Shown here piece by piece: positions 21,785 to 36,085 of a DNA stretch of 64,000 nt. The notes under the pieces were generated by a model, which saw only the letters and a program-made list of their open reading frames with translations, was not told where the DNA came from and did not search any database. How positions within the stretch are numbered: position 1 is the stretch's first letter; every line of letters starts with the position of its first letter. Source of the DNA: Cerioporus squamosus (taxonomy: Eukaryota; Basidiomycota; Agaricomycetes; Polyporales; Polyporaceae); the NCBI GenBank assembly GCA_022592435.1, contig JABYQS010000007.1, forward strand, positions 434,001 through 498,000, in the 5' to 3' direction. The position numbers were made by a program, and so were the translations under genes.

Positions 21785-22045
21785 GCCGGCGCACTCGGCA
21801 GCTTGTGAGCATCGGCTCTCGAACATCGAGGTGATCGATCTTGTCCATTGAGCTGGTAATCGGACTTGTTCCGGAGAGCAGTGGTATTGCATGGGGAACC
21901 CAACGAGAAAAGAACTGTACGCTGTATGAAGATACTGTGGTTTGATAGTAATCAACAAGCTGCGCACGACCGTACTCCTTGAAGCAGATAGCCCTACTAC
22001 GGGGCTGAGAAGCACCGTTGATAGATGTCGGAACGTACACAACGA

Positions 22046-23638
22046 TCACTTCTGCTCCCGTTCACGCACCGCATCCCGTGCACGAACGTAGTTCGACCAA
22101 AACACCTTCCAGTCTGTCTCCAACGTACCCTCGCCCGGTTCACCAATGCCTCCTGCCCGGTCTCGGCCGACTCCTGCCCACCCAAGTGCGCGTTCGTAGC
22201 ACTCCAACGCTTTTGCATGCGCATCAGCCGATCCCGAGCCCTCCGTCAGGACGCCGACGAGATTCCACGCTTCCGCGGCTGTCCTGCGCGCGTCGCGCAA
22301 AAGAGCCTTCGCTGGGCCGTGCATGGATTGCGACTTCGCGTATTCAGGCACCAATGGCGTCTCGGACGAGGGTGGATGAGGGATCTTGGACTTAGGGGCG
22401 TCCGGGTGAATGGGAGGAAGGCCGGTGAGGGAGAGGGCTACACGCTCAGATGACTCCGCTGCGCGAGAGAGCCATTCGATCGAGGTTGCCGGCTTGGTTC
22501 TGAGAGCGTAGAGTACCTCGGCATGATGGATAGAAAGGATGGAGGAGCGGTGTAGGATGTACAGGTGGTGGAGTGCTTGTGGGGGAGAGGCGGAGTCAAA
22601 GGACTGAGGTGAGGGAAGAGAGCGCAGGAGATTGAGGGAAGACTCCTCGAAAGCTTGCGCTTGACGGAGCTGCCCTGTCGTGGCGTAGAATGCTGACATG
22701 GAGACCAACACCGACACCAATGTCCTCTGCGCTAGCGGCGATGAGGGATGGACTCTGGGACCGTGGGGGGCACGGTCGGAAGGGTAGCGTTGTCTCGACC
22801 TTGGGCGAGCTGCACCGCGCGTGCCCACCAGAAAAGCGCATCCTCCGTGTCTCCCAGTCTCCGGTTGAGGTCGCCGAGCTTGAGCGCGATTCGAGCTGCC
22901 TGGACGCCTTTGCCTCCGAGGTTCGCCCACACCCGCTCATACTCAGCCCTGGCCTCATCCAAGGCATTCCGCGTCCCCATCCGCTCCACAACATCTGCGC
23001 GACGAGCCAGGAGGGCAGTGAGTGTCATTGGGTGTAGCTTCCCCTTGGTGTTGGCTTGCTCCGCGATTTCGATGGCTATGCGAAGGAACTCCTGGGCGTA
23101 CTCCAAGCTAGGCCTGGATGGGCGCGAGGGTTGCGCCTTGCCCTTCCCGACCGGAGAACGCCTTGGACGCGACGACGCTGGTGTTTGAACCGGTCCCCCA
23201 GTTGAGCACCATCCACGCACTCCTCACGGCGTGCTTCCCAGAGAACCCGAGAGCAGAGTCGGTTCCGCCTTTGGGAGAACCTGTCCACTTCTCCGCCTCC
23301 AAATGCCACTCCCACTTCTTGGTTTCCTCATCCGTCTCCGGAGCAAGACCGACGTTCTCCACGTACATGTGAGCGCTCTCAAACGCGGTCGCGGTCGTAA
23401 AAGCGAGCAATACGCAGCCGACAGCAGTGTATTTGACGAATCGCTTGAAGAAATCGATGGTGAACATGGCGTGAGCGGCATAACTATCGTTCAGGTAGGG
23501 TGCTGGGCCTGTGCCGCCAGGAAGAGGGGCAGGCGGTTTGCTGTCGTTCGAAAGGCATCTCCGGAAGACCGCACGAGGGCGAGGCGGGGCGTAGCGGGGC
23601 AGACTAGCAGGAATCCGGCGACGAGCTCTTGAGAGCAT
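22046..23638 (-). CDS. MGR3-like mitochondrial TPR protein, two frame breaks
   Basis: Yeast Mgr3 is a TPR adaptor of the mitochondrial inner-membrane i-AAA protease Yme1. The start at 23638 gives an Arg/Ser-rich presequence (MLSRARRRIPASLPRYAPP). A short linker precedes a membrane span (FVKYTAVGCVLLAFTTATAF). The rest is helical and TPR-like: EYAQEFLRIAIEIAEQAN, DEARAEYERVWANLGGKG, ARIALKLGDLNRRLGDTEDA, SMSAFYATTGQLRQAQAFEE, AKALECYERALGWAG. Two joins fail. At about 23108-23150 the frame must drop one base to pass a TAG before LEYAQEFL. At a run of six Gs (22765-22770, C on the coding strand) one more base would restore the frame before PLAQRTLVSVLVSM. Neither looks like an intron. The MGR3 assignment rests on architecture and recall of homologues. 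Confidence 0.65.
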
Positions 23639-23660
23639 CTTCGAGAGGAGGCGCGTCCGC

Positions 23661-23748
23661 CGTGACGCGGTCTGCCCGTGACTTGGGTAACACGGCGCGT
23701 CATCACGAGACCAGACGCTTACGCGCGACGCGTTATTCTCCGCGTCAC
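23661..23748. promoter_or_regulatory. CGTGAC/CGTCAC and ACGCGT motifs in the MGR3-like/XPD bidirectional promoter
   Basis: The 194 bp between start codons contains CGTGACGCG (23661), CGTGAC (23677), CGCGTCATCACG (23697-23708), ACGCGT (23728-23733) and CGCGTCAC (23741-23748). ACGCGT is the MluI cell-cycle box of fungi. The TGACG cores match those in the other divergent promoters. Function is inferred. Confidence 0.45.
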
Positions 23749-23832
23749 ACACGCAGCTTGCCTCCGGACCACGGCCACCGCTTCCGTCTGGTCAGCAAGG
23801 CGGCCCTCACTTGCCACAAATTCTAGCTAATC

Positions 23833-26800
23833 ATGAAGTTCTTTATTGATGACCTACCTGTGGGTGTTTTGGACGAGACGTTCTGCTGTAGCTGACCCAA
23901 GAGCATGCTGCAGATAATATTCCCTTACGACCGAATATATCCTGGTACGCCCTCTTGTCAGCCTCTCCTGGCAGCATCTGACTCTTCGTTTCCAGAACAA
24001 TATGCCTACATGTGTGACCTGAAGCGTACCCTTGATGCCACGGTGCGCCCGTCCGTGCATATGCCCAGGTTGTACTCTAACGCACGTGGTGCTTCTAGGG
24101 GCACTGTTTACTGGAAATGCCGTCTGGGACCGGCAAGACCATCTCCCTTCTATCTCTCATTGTGTCATATCAACAGGTTTGCTCATATGTGCGGTCGCTC
24201 TTGAAGTGGCGCTCACTCGACTATGCAGTTCTATCCGACCAAGAGGAAGCTCATCTACTGCTCCCGGACGGTTCCAGAGATCGAGAAAGCCCTCGAGGAG
24301 CTGAAGCGGCTGATGGACTACCGCAAAGAATCTGCGGAGACGGACGAAGAGCGCGAGAAAGAGCAGAATTTTTACGGCATTGGTCTCACCAGTCGTAAGA
24401 ACCTCTGCATCCATCCCGAAGTAAGTGCTTACGCCACTGTAGTGGCGTAGCAGGAACCTCCTGATGTTCATTACTGCTAGGTTTCGAAAGAGAAGAAGGG
24501 CAAGGTAGTGGATGCTCGTTGTCGAGACCTCACAAACTCCGTTGCTTGCGCGAAAGGCCGCGAGAACCCCGGGTCCGTCGAGTTGTGCGACTGGCACGAG
24601 GTTCGTTCAACGCCTCCCTGGGAGCAGTTGCCCATCTGACGTGTTTTCAGAACCTCGGCAAATTGGAAGCTGGCAACCTTATTCCCCCTGGAATATGGAC
24701 CCTGGCGGACGTCCTGCAGTATGGCAGAGACAACCGAATATGTCCCTATTTTCTCGTGCGCAGGATGGTGAGTGACCTGCAGGACAAGCAGTGAACTATG
24801 AAATTCATTTGCGCTCAAGATGCCGTTTGTGGACGTCATTATCTACTCCTTCCACTACCTTCTAGACCCGAAAGTCGCGGAACAGGTGTCCAAGGAGTTG
24901 TCTAAGGACGCAATCGTCGTGTTTGATGAAGCCCACAACATCGGTGCGACATCCCATTGGATAAACCAGTATTGGTGCCACTAACACGGGTATAGACAAC
25001 GTCTGTATAGAATCTCTGAGTATTGATCTTACGAGGCCGATGCTGGATTCGGCCGCCCGGAGCGTCGTGAGACTTGGGGACAAGATCGAAGAGTGAGCAT
25101 ACTCTTCTTCGACATACCTTGCGTCGCTCATTCCAACGTACCCAACAGGATCAAGCAGACAGACGCATCAAAACTCCAAGACGAATATGCTAAGTTGGTG
25201 GAGGGCTTACAGGAGGCAAGTAGCGCGGAAGATGCGTTTGTGTCCAATCCTGGTAAGTATGCTTCTATTCGAATGCGCCCATGCGGAGCGAGTGCTGGGT
25301 TAGTCAAAACCTTACTCGGACTCGGGGTTAGTGCTACCGGAGGATCTCCTGAAGGAAGCTATACCTGGAAACATCCGGAAGGCCGAGCATTTCGTCGCGT
25401 TCCTCAAGCGCTTCGTGGAGTACCTGAAGGTGTGTCGTCTATTCTCAGCCAGGGCGGGCAGGGCACTAACGGGCTAGCTTTATTGCAGACGCGGATGCGT
25501 GTTCTGCATGTGGTGGCGGAGACTCCCCTTTCGTTCCTCCAACACTTGAAGGATATTACGTATATCGAACGGAGACCTCTACGGTAAGTGGCGCAGAGTA
25601 TGCCTTCATAATTGCGTCTCATCCCCATGCGACAGATTTTGCGCGGAGCGCCTGCAGTCTCTTGTGAAGACTCTGGAGATCAATCGACTAGATGAGTTCT
25701 CATCACTGCAAAAGGTCGCGAGCTTCGCTACCTTGGTCGCCACGTACGAGAAAGGTTTGTCGTTAGTGCTGCCGCCGCGGCTACCGGTAACCAACGCGTT
25801 ACAGGGTTCCTGCTCATCCTCGAGCCATTCGAGACGGATAATGCCACCGTGCCCAACCCCATATTCCACCTCACGTAAAGTTTTCCCCTATTTACGCCAT
25901 AGCGCTGCTATACTGATGCGTTGAATAGCTGTCTGGACCCTGCAATCGCCATCAAGCCAGTGTTCGAGCGGTTCAGCACCGTCGTCATTACGTCTGGGAC
26001 GCTATCGCCGTTAGACATGTACCCGAAGATGCTCCAGTTCACTCCGACGGTCCAGGAGACTTACTCGATGACGCTGACGCGGAACTCGTTCTTGCCTCTG
26101 GTATGAGAACTCCCGCGGGGTCCAAGGGCATGCTGACGAGACTCGGCTCGCATGGCAGGTCATCACGCGCGGCAGCGACCAGGTCGCGATCAGCTCGCGG
26201 TTCGAGGTCCGCAACGACCCCGCGGTCGTGCGCAACTTTGGCAGCATCCTCGTCGAGTACAGCAAGATCGTCCCGGACGGCATCGTGGCGTTCTTCCCGA
26301 GCTACCTCTACATGGAGAGCATCGTGGCTGCGTGGAATGACATGGTGAGTTTTGTATGGCGCGCGTGCGCTCTCCGGAGGGCGGCTTCCCTGACTGCGAC
26401 TCGTGCCCAGGGCATCCTCAACGAGGTATGGAAGCACAAGCTGATCTTCGTTGAGACCCCGGATGCGAACGAGACGAGTATAGCCTTGGAGAACTACCGG
26501 AGGGTAAGTGGTTCTGCTACCATTTGCCCTGTCGCTCCCTGGGTGCATGGAAGGTCCATGGCTCATCAAGGTTCCTCTAGGCGTGCGACAACGGTCGCGG
26601 TGCGGTGCTTCTGTCCGTAGCGCGTGGCAAGGTCTCGGAAGGCATCGATTTTGACCACAACTACGGGCGCGCGGTCATTATGTTCGGGTGCGTGCATTCT
26701 CGCGCCTGAGGCTGACCAGGAATAGGCTGACATGTGAATGCACGCAAGGGTACCATACCAGTACACCGAGAGCCGTATTCTGAAGGCGCGGTTGGAGTAC

Positions 26801-27315
26801 CTGAGAGACGCCTACCGGATTCGCGAATCGGAGTTCTTGGGCTTCGATGCCATGCGGAACGCCGCACAATGTGTCGGCCGTGTCTTGCGCGGAAAGACGG
26901 ACTGGGGGCTCATGGTGTTCGCGGATAAGGTGCGCACTGCTCCGGCGCTGCATGCTGTGAGTAGGGTGGCTTGCTGACCGGGGCCCGACAGCGGTTCGCA
27001 CGGGCAGACAAACGTGCAAAGCTTCCTCGCTGGATCAACCAGTACATCACGGAGACGGCGTCGAACCTGTCGACGGACATGGCGCTGACGCTGTCGAAGC
27101 AGTTCATGCGGATGATCTCGCAAAACCCGAACGAGAACGGGACCGGGATCTCGCTGTGGACGGTTGAGGACATCGCGAAGGCACAGGCGAAGCAGAAGGA
27201 GCTGGAGATGGCGCAGCAAGTCGAGCAGCGGGATGCGGCGATGGACGAGGACGACGAGTATGGGGACGGCGGGATCGACGACGAGGCGTTGGGGGCGATT
27301 GACCTGGATGTATAG
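23833..27315 (+). CDS. RAD3: TFIIH DNA helicase RAD3/XPD (ERCC2)
   Basis: This is the 5'-3' DNA helicase of TFIIH, used in nucleotide-excision repair and transcription. The ATG at 23833 (MKFFIDDLP) is followed by many 50-60 nt introns, and the spliced product is about 780 residues. Visible motifs are [16 protein letters not shown], Walker [17 protein letters not shown], and [19 protein letters not shown]. The Fe-S cluster cysteines lie in [26 protein letters not shown] and [11 protein letters not shown]. Then come [11 protein letters not shown], the DEAH box [96 protein letters not shown] and [20 protein letters not shown]. The C-terminus is acidic, ending in DLDV. No key motif is missing. 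Confidence 0.97.
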
Positions 27316-27439
27316 AGCTGTCTACGTTGTACACATGTGGATGCCGGATGCGAGTGCGGTGATAATACAGATAGATATATACGACGGGATCGTGCGGGTC
27401 GTGCGAGGAGGCGTGCAGCTGCAAAGCGAGAACATGATG

Positions 27440-27783
27440 TCATGAGGAACGAGAAGAGCAACGAGAACACTTCGTATTCTCCTGGTGAGTGCTCTGTAAG
27501 CAGGTCGGAGAGGGAGAGGGCGACTACCAACCTCGTGAGTCATGATGCGCTCGGGCTGGCTGTGGGCGAGGAGTGAGTGCGTGCGAGGTGCGGCGGAGAG
27601 GAGGACGCACTCGAAGTATCGTTTGCAGCGACAGACGGAGCCCGAGCCTGGAGCGCCACAATTTGGCGGGTGGGCGGAGGAGTTGTAGCAGTCGCGGGAG
27701 CCGCAGTCGATGTTTGTCTCGCCGGAGAAGGTCAAGTGACCGCACTGGGTGGCCTTCCACAGGCGCAACTGGCGATGGCACAT
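27440..27783 (-). CDS. Small cysteine-rich conserved fungal protein, function unknown
   Basis: Three exons (27783-27611, 27559-27532, 27481-27440) separated by introns of 51 and 50 nt give an 80-residue protein. It has nine cysteines at residues 2, 14, 27, 32, 42, 51, 53, 72 and 75, and histidines at 3, 16, 38 and 66. Segments are MCHRQLRLWKATQCGHLTF, NIDCGSRDCYNSSAHPPNC, CRCKRYFDQPERIMTHE and NTKCSRCSSRSS. The CxC and CxxC pairs suggest zinc binding or a compact disulfide fold. No signal peptide is visible, so zinc is more likely. I recall similar short proteins in other mushrooms but know no function. Both introns keep frame and have good signals, so the gene is probably real. It lies just beyond the XPD stop, convergent with it. 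Confidence 0.75.
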
Positions 27784-30700
27784 CTGGAGGACGGTGATTG
27801 GATCAAGTTCCGCGATCTGGCATCTGGTGCGGCCGCGGGGGACGCGACGAAGCGGGCAACTCACGACGAGCGCTCCCGAGGCCGGCGGAGGTAGGGGGAG
27901 GACGGGGCAGGCCTGGCAGGGGCGAGTGGGAGATTCGGGCGCAAGATTGCCAGTGTGTGGGCTGGGGGCCCCCGCGCGGCGGTTTATGTTCGTGTTCGTC
28001 GTCGCTGATCGAACTTCGATTGGGATCGGGGGAATGTAGGTCCAGCCACGAGCCTGAGCCGACTGTGGTTCGTCGTGGGCCGGCGATGGCGCGTGCGAGG
28101 CGCGTCTGTGGTGGCAGCCGGGTGTGCACGGACGGTGCGAGGCAGACGGCAGGTGCTTATGCAGGCGGGGGTGGCAGCGTGCAGGGGGCGGGCCGATTGC
28201 GGGGAGGGGCTCGCTTTTTACGGCGGACGATAGCCATATGCACGGCGGGTGGGCTGGACGGGTGGGAGAGCGAGGGCCCGCAAGAGGAACAGCAGATGAT
28301 CATACGAGGAGCATGTGCAATAGAAATCGATTGGACGCAGGGCGCGGCAGTCGACGCGCGATATGGATTCGGTTCCCGCTGCACACGCTGCGATTCGTGC
28401 ACGTCCCAGAACATCCGCCCTTCTCTCCTCTCCCAGTCCAACCGCCCCTGCCCCGGCACCTCCCGCCCGGACCCCGGCCACCCGCCGGTGCGAACCTCCT
28501 CCGCCTTTTCCTCGTCCCTCACCAGTCCCGCCCGAATTCTGCACAACCCATGCCGCTGGCGCAGACCGCCTCGAGTGTCCGACCCACCAGCACGCTCCCG
28601 GAAGCCCTCCTGCGCCAACCCGGAGGGCAACAGCCTGCATCAGCGTAGACGTAACAGCACATCTGCCGCGATGCTCCCAAGCCGTCTTAGCAACTCACCA
28701 GCCGCTGGATATCCCCCCGCTGCAGCCGCTCACCAACGGCGAACTCGTCCTCTTCAATCGCCCTCTTGCAGACGTTTCGGAGCGCGTCCATCCTCGCCTC
28801 GTGGTGGCGACCGTTGACGTCCACCATAACCCTGGCCAGGGCCAGCCAGACTAACTCTATGCAGCGAGTCACCTTGCCTCTGAAGCGGCGTTCATATCCT
28901 CTCGTCAAGTTTCTGCCGCCGCTTGCAGGCCCGAAATCTATCAGCTGCGTGCGTGCTCTGCTCACGGTAATCCCGCCCGCGTTCAATGTCATGCCTTGTG
29001 CCACTTTGACTCTTCCTCTTCCCTTAGCCAGTAGCTTCCATGCCTTGCGACGCGCGCTCTCGACCGCTCCCCAGCTCGTACACTGAGCTTGTCTTCAACC
29101 GCTGAGTCCCGACCCCGGACCTGGCCACCCATGGCCAGGCTCACAACTCGTTGCTACAGACTGGCCTACACACAGCTTTATCTCGGCTCCACGGTCTCCG
29201 TACTTCCCTCCATTAATACGAACAGGATATCATGCCTGCAAGTCGACGGCCTCCGTGATTCCCCAATCCCGAGGGCACGATACCGTTCGCTTGTATCTGG
29301 TACGATGTGTTCCCTGATACGTGCAACTGCACGTCTTGTTTGGCAAAATCATCGATGCATTCCGAAGCACTTCGCTGATGGACGGATCCGGTCTTCTCGC
29401 AACACCCCAGTTCTCTGCCCACTATGGCCCCGGACGGGCCCGTAGAGATCCACGCATCCCTCTGTAGAATGCTTCCGCAGTCCTGCTCCACGGTCGGTCG
29501 GTTCGGTTGTCCCCCGTTTAATAGCAACAGGCAATACGCTGACTCACCGGACGCACTGCCCCTTCGCGACTCGACTCGCCATTTCGATATCCACCTCCGG
29601 CAACTTGGCCTCACGAACATCCTATACCGAAGTGAGACCCACGTGCCTCAGCATGTCCTCAAGTATCCCCGCGAATTCTCAAGGCTCGCGCTATTGACGC
29701 CGCGTACCTGGCCAAGTCATTCTGGCGGCAGTCCACCAGTTTGTCGAACGGGATTTCCTTCTGTGTATTCCTGTCCTGGCGAACCTTGTGAGCTTTTATG
29801 TCATGTCGCTTCGCCCGTCATCCTGTATCGGACCGTTGGCCCTCCACCAGCCCTCGTCTCGCCTGCTCCTCTCGCCCGTCCTACGTCAGGTTTTACCTAC
29901 TGGCATTTGACGAAGGACGTCCCGAAGATCAAGAAGTTCGTCAGGGCCGAGCTCTGTCTTCCACCCGTCTCAAGCCCACGACCAGTCCCGGCTGTCCGCA
30001 TATAGCCAACTTTGAATGGGATCCGTCGGACCATCCTGACACTCTTTCCACACCGGCTCTATATCCGCCAACTCTCTCCCGCTCTCGTCGGCTTACGACC
30101 TTCCATCGCATCTTGACTTCTAAAATCCCAGAGTCCAGCCCAGCGGAGACTCCGAGCCCACATGCCACTCTGTACGTACACACGTCCTCGTCTATTACCC
30201 GTAGCTCTCCTTGACAGACAACCAGACAGCGCCATGCCCGGGCTTCATCTTACTAGCCTGCCCGCCACTATCCTCGCTGGTGTCTCCCCGTGGCCGTCCG
30301 CGACGCGAGCACGAACACAGAGAAGCACGCGGATATCGTTCGTGCTGACAGCCGAAGGTTGCCGGCGAATCTTGTATGTATTGTGTATCGTACCTGCCAG
30401 GTACGCACGCCGCACCGCACCATAACCCACTCCCCATATACGCGCAGCCGGGGGGCTTCTAGCCTCCTCGCCACATAAGTATATGCTAATACATACGTCC
30501 CCTGGCAGACTCAGTCAGCACGAAACCCAAATCCTAAGCACTTATGCACCCGCGTGCGAGCGTGCACACGCGGTTGCGGATGATGGCTGAGATAGGTATG
30601 CCCAGTTGGTCACTGGTGAGCAACGGAGCGCCCTGCTCATCGCCAGGGTTTCAGGACCAGCTTCATATGCGCCCGCGATCCCTTGCGGCCGACGCCACCG

Positions 30701-31565
30701 TGTCGCCTGTCGCTGAACGCAGGCATCGTGATGCAAATACGAGGCGGACGGACATGAACAATGCGAGGCTCGAGCGATACGCCCGACGCAGCAGGCGCGC
30801 AACGCGTTCACCATCCCTTCTGTGTACGACTACGCAAGCGCCTCAGAACCACAGGAAGCTTCGGGCGCCCGGCGTATGCGTTACGCGCCCTTCTCCCACA
30901 GGGCTGCTATAGGCTATAGCGCGGCTCGATAAGCCCCAACTCAGGGCTCGGGTGCCCACAGCAGCAGGACCCTTGAGACCCCGCGTCTGCGCAACGCCAA
31001 CGGGCGATCCGCCATTCGTTCTGAACCCGTGGCGTCAACGATATGTGTGTGCACTGTGCGGCCTGCCCGGACAGGCGGGAGCGGGCTCGGGAAAAAGAGA
31101 AGCACGTAGCGGAATTCTGACGCATATCCAGGACCCAGTGCCCAGGGGTCGGGACTCACGTCGGTACGCGGGGCTTCGCGCCTGTCTATTGGCGAGCCGA
31201 ACCTTCGCTGAGTTCTGAATCCGCGGGTGGAAGAAGCAGCGAAAACCTCGGGACCCTGCAGCCCACTACGCGGTGGCGAGGAGCGCAGGGCGCCGTCGAT
31301 CTGTCGTATTTGGCCACGGCCTACGCAAGTCCATGTGCCCCCCGTGCCCGCGTTGGCCGCAAACAGTCAACATCGCCAGCCACAGGTCCAAAGGAGTGGG
31401 TCGCAAGGTGGTGCTGTGCACGGCGCCGTCCGCGGACGATCGGGCAAGAAGGGTGCAGTATATTTACAACAGATATTAGACCACGTTACCAGTATCTAGC
31501 GGAGCGTATGTGACCCAGACCAGGTGCGATACAATGCACGCAGGACCGGAACGGTGATGCCAATG
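27784..31565. other. 3.8 kb without a recognisable gene
   Basis: This stretch lies upstream of the small cysteine-rich gene and downstream of the YME1 stop. It is GC-rich, not AT-rich, and its plus strand is pyrimidine-rich from about 28.4 to 30.2 kb. Both strands hold long open frames (for example 27798-28817 plus, 28687-29004 minus, 29424-30005 plus), but none shows a domain or coherent splice pattern. No terminal inverted repeats or transposon protein motifs were seen. Confidence 0.4.
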
Positions 31566-35323
<3,758 letters not shown>

Positions 35324-35420
35324 ACACCCAGTCGCAGGAACTACGCATTGCCAAGTGCTGTCAGCGGCCTTCCCTAGTAGATATCAGCCTATGCACTCAC
35401 AGTGGACATCGACATCGTCG

Positions 35421-35993
35421 ATGCCGACGTCGAAAGACCGCGCAGACAAAACTGAGGGTAATGGATCGAGTTCAGGTAGTGACGGTGGCAGAAGGACAGA
35501 CGCGCCCAGCTTCCAAGTATTTCGGCACGTGCATTACGCAAGCCTACTCAGAGGCGCCCATATCAGACGCTGGTACAGTGGTAGCCGCCCTTGGCAGTAC
35601 TCACTGGTCCCACCGTGACTGACCGCAAGTTCAACTATGTAGGTTGAGGGTGGCTCCCACCTTCGAATTTCAAGCACTATGTACTAACGCTACAGCTACG
35701 TCATTGAGTGCCGAGCTTTAGGAAGTACAAGATCATGCTTGTACGGCACGACGTTGGGGTGAGAGGTGTACCGGCCAGTGAGTCCGCAATTCTCAAGCTG
35801 TTGCGTAACGAATGTCCGATGAACCGATGTGCAGACGGCCATCATGGTACTCATAGTACTCCAGCGACATTATCAGGAGGCATTTCTGTATGCACTAACC
35901 AAGGTTGCCCTGAACTACTTACCACGATACACTCGAACAAATATTTGGATGGATCCCGTGCGCGCGTGCCGGTCACCGCACTGCTCCTCATGA
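35421..35993 (+). CDS. Possible small spliced gene, unresolved
   Basis: Two segments look coding, but I cannot join them with confidence. An ATG at 35421 opens MPTSKDRADKTEGNGSSSGS, a charged Ser/Gly-rich start. A later pair of exons (ending at 35758, intron 35759-35834 with GTGAGA...GTGCAG, then 35835-35993) reads KYKIMLVRHDVG followed by TAIMVLIVLQRHYQEAFLYA and LTKVALNYLPRYTRTNIW to a stop. The second part has a hydrophobic stretch. I do not recognise it. It could be a real small protein, a remnant or chance. It lies in the YME1/DUF726 divergent region. Confidence 0.25.
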
Positions 35994-36085
35994 CGTCGAC
36001 GCACTCGCTTCTACAGCGTCCCCAAACTTGACACACGTCAAATGCCTCCGTGCGCAAACACCTCGTACTGCAACCTCTTCCCATC

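Noticed and set aside
27798..28817. 339-codon plus-strand open frame upstream of the small cysteine-rich gene
   Set aside because: It is compositionally biased (Arg/Gly/Ser/Pro), has no known motif, and overlaps open frames on the other strand. GC-rich DNA makes such frames by chance.
29640..30005. Membrane-protein-like frame (AVHQFVERDFLLCIPVLANL)
   Set aside because: It is attractive by eye, but it cannot be extended in phase on either side, and neighbouring frames look equally plausible.
30880..31000. Possible tRNA-like stem (GGCTCGATAAGCCCC)
   Set aside because: No cloverleaf, T-loop GTTCGAATC or acceptor stem could be built. No tRNA was found anywhere in the window.
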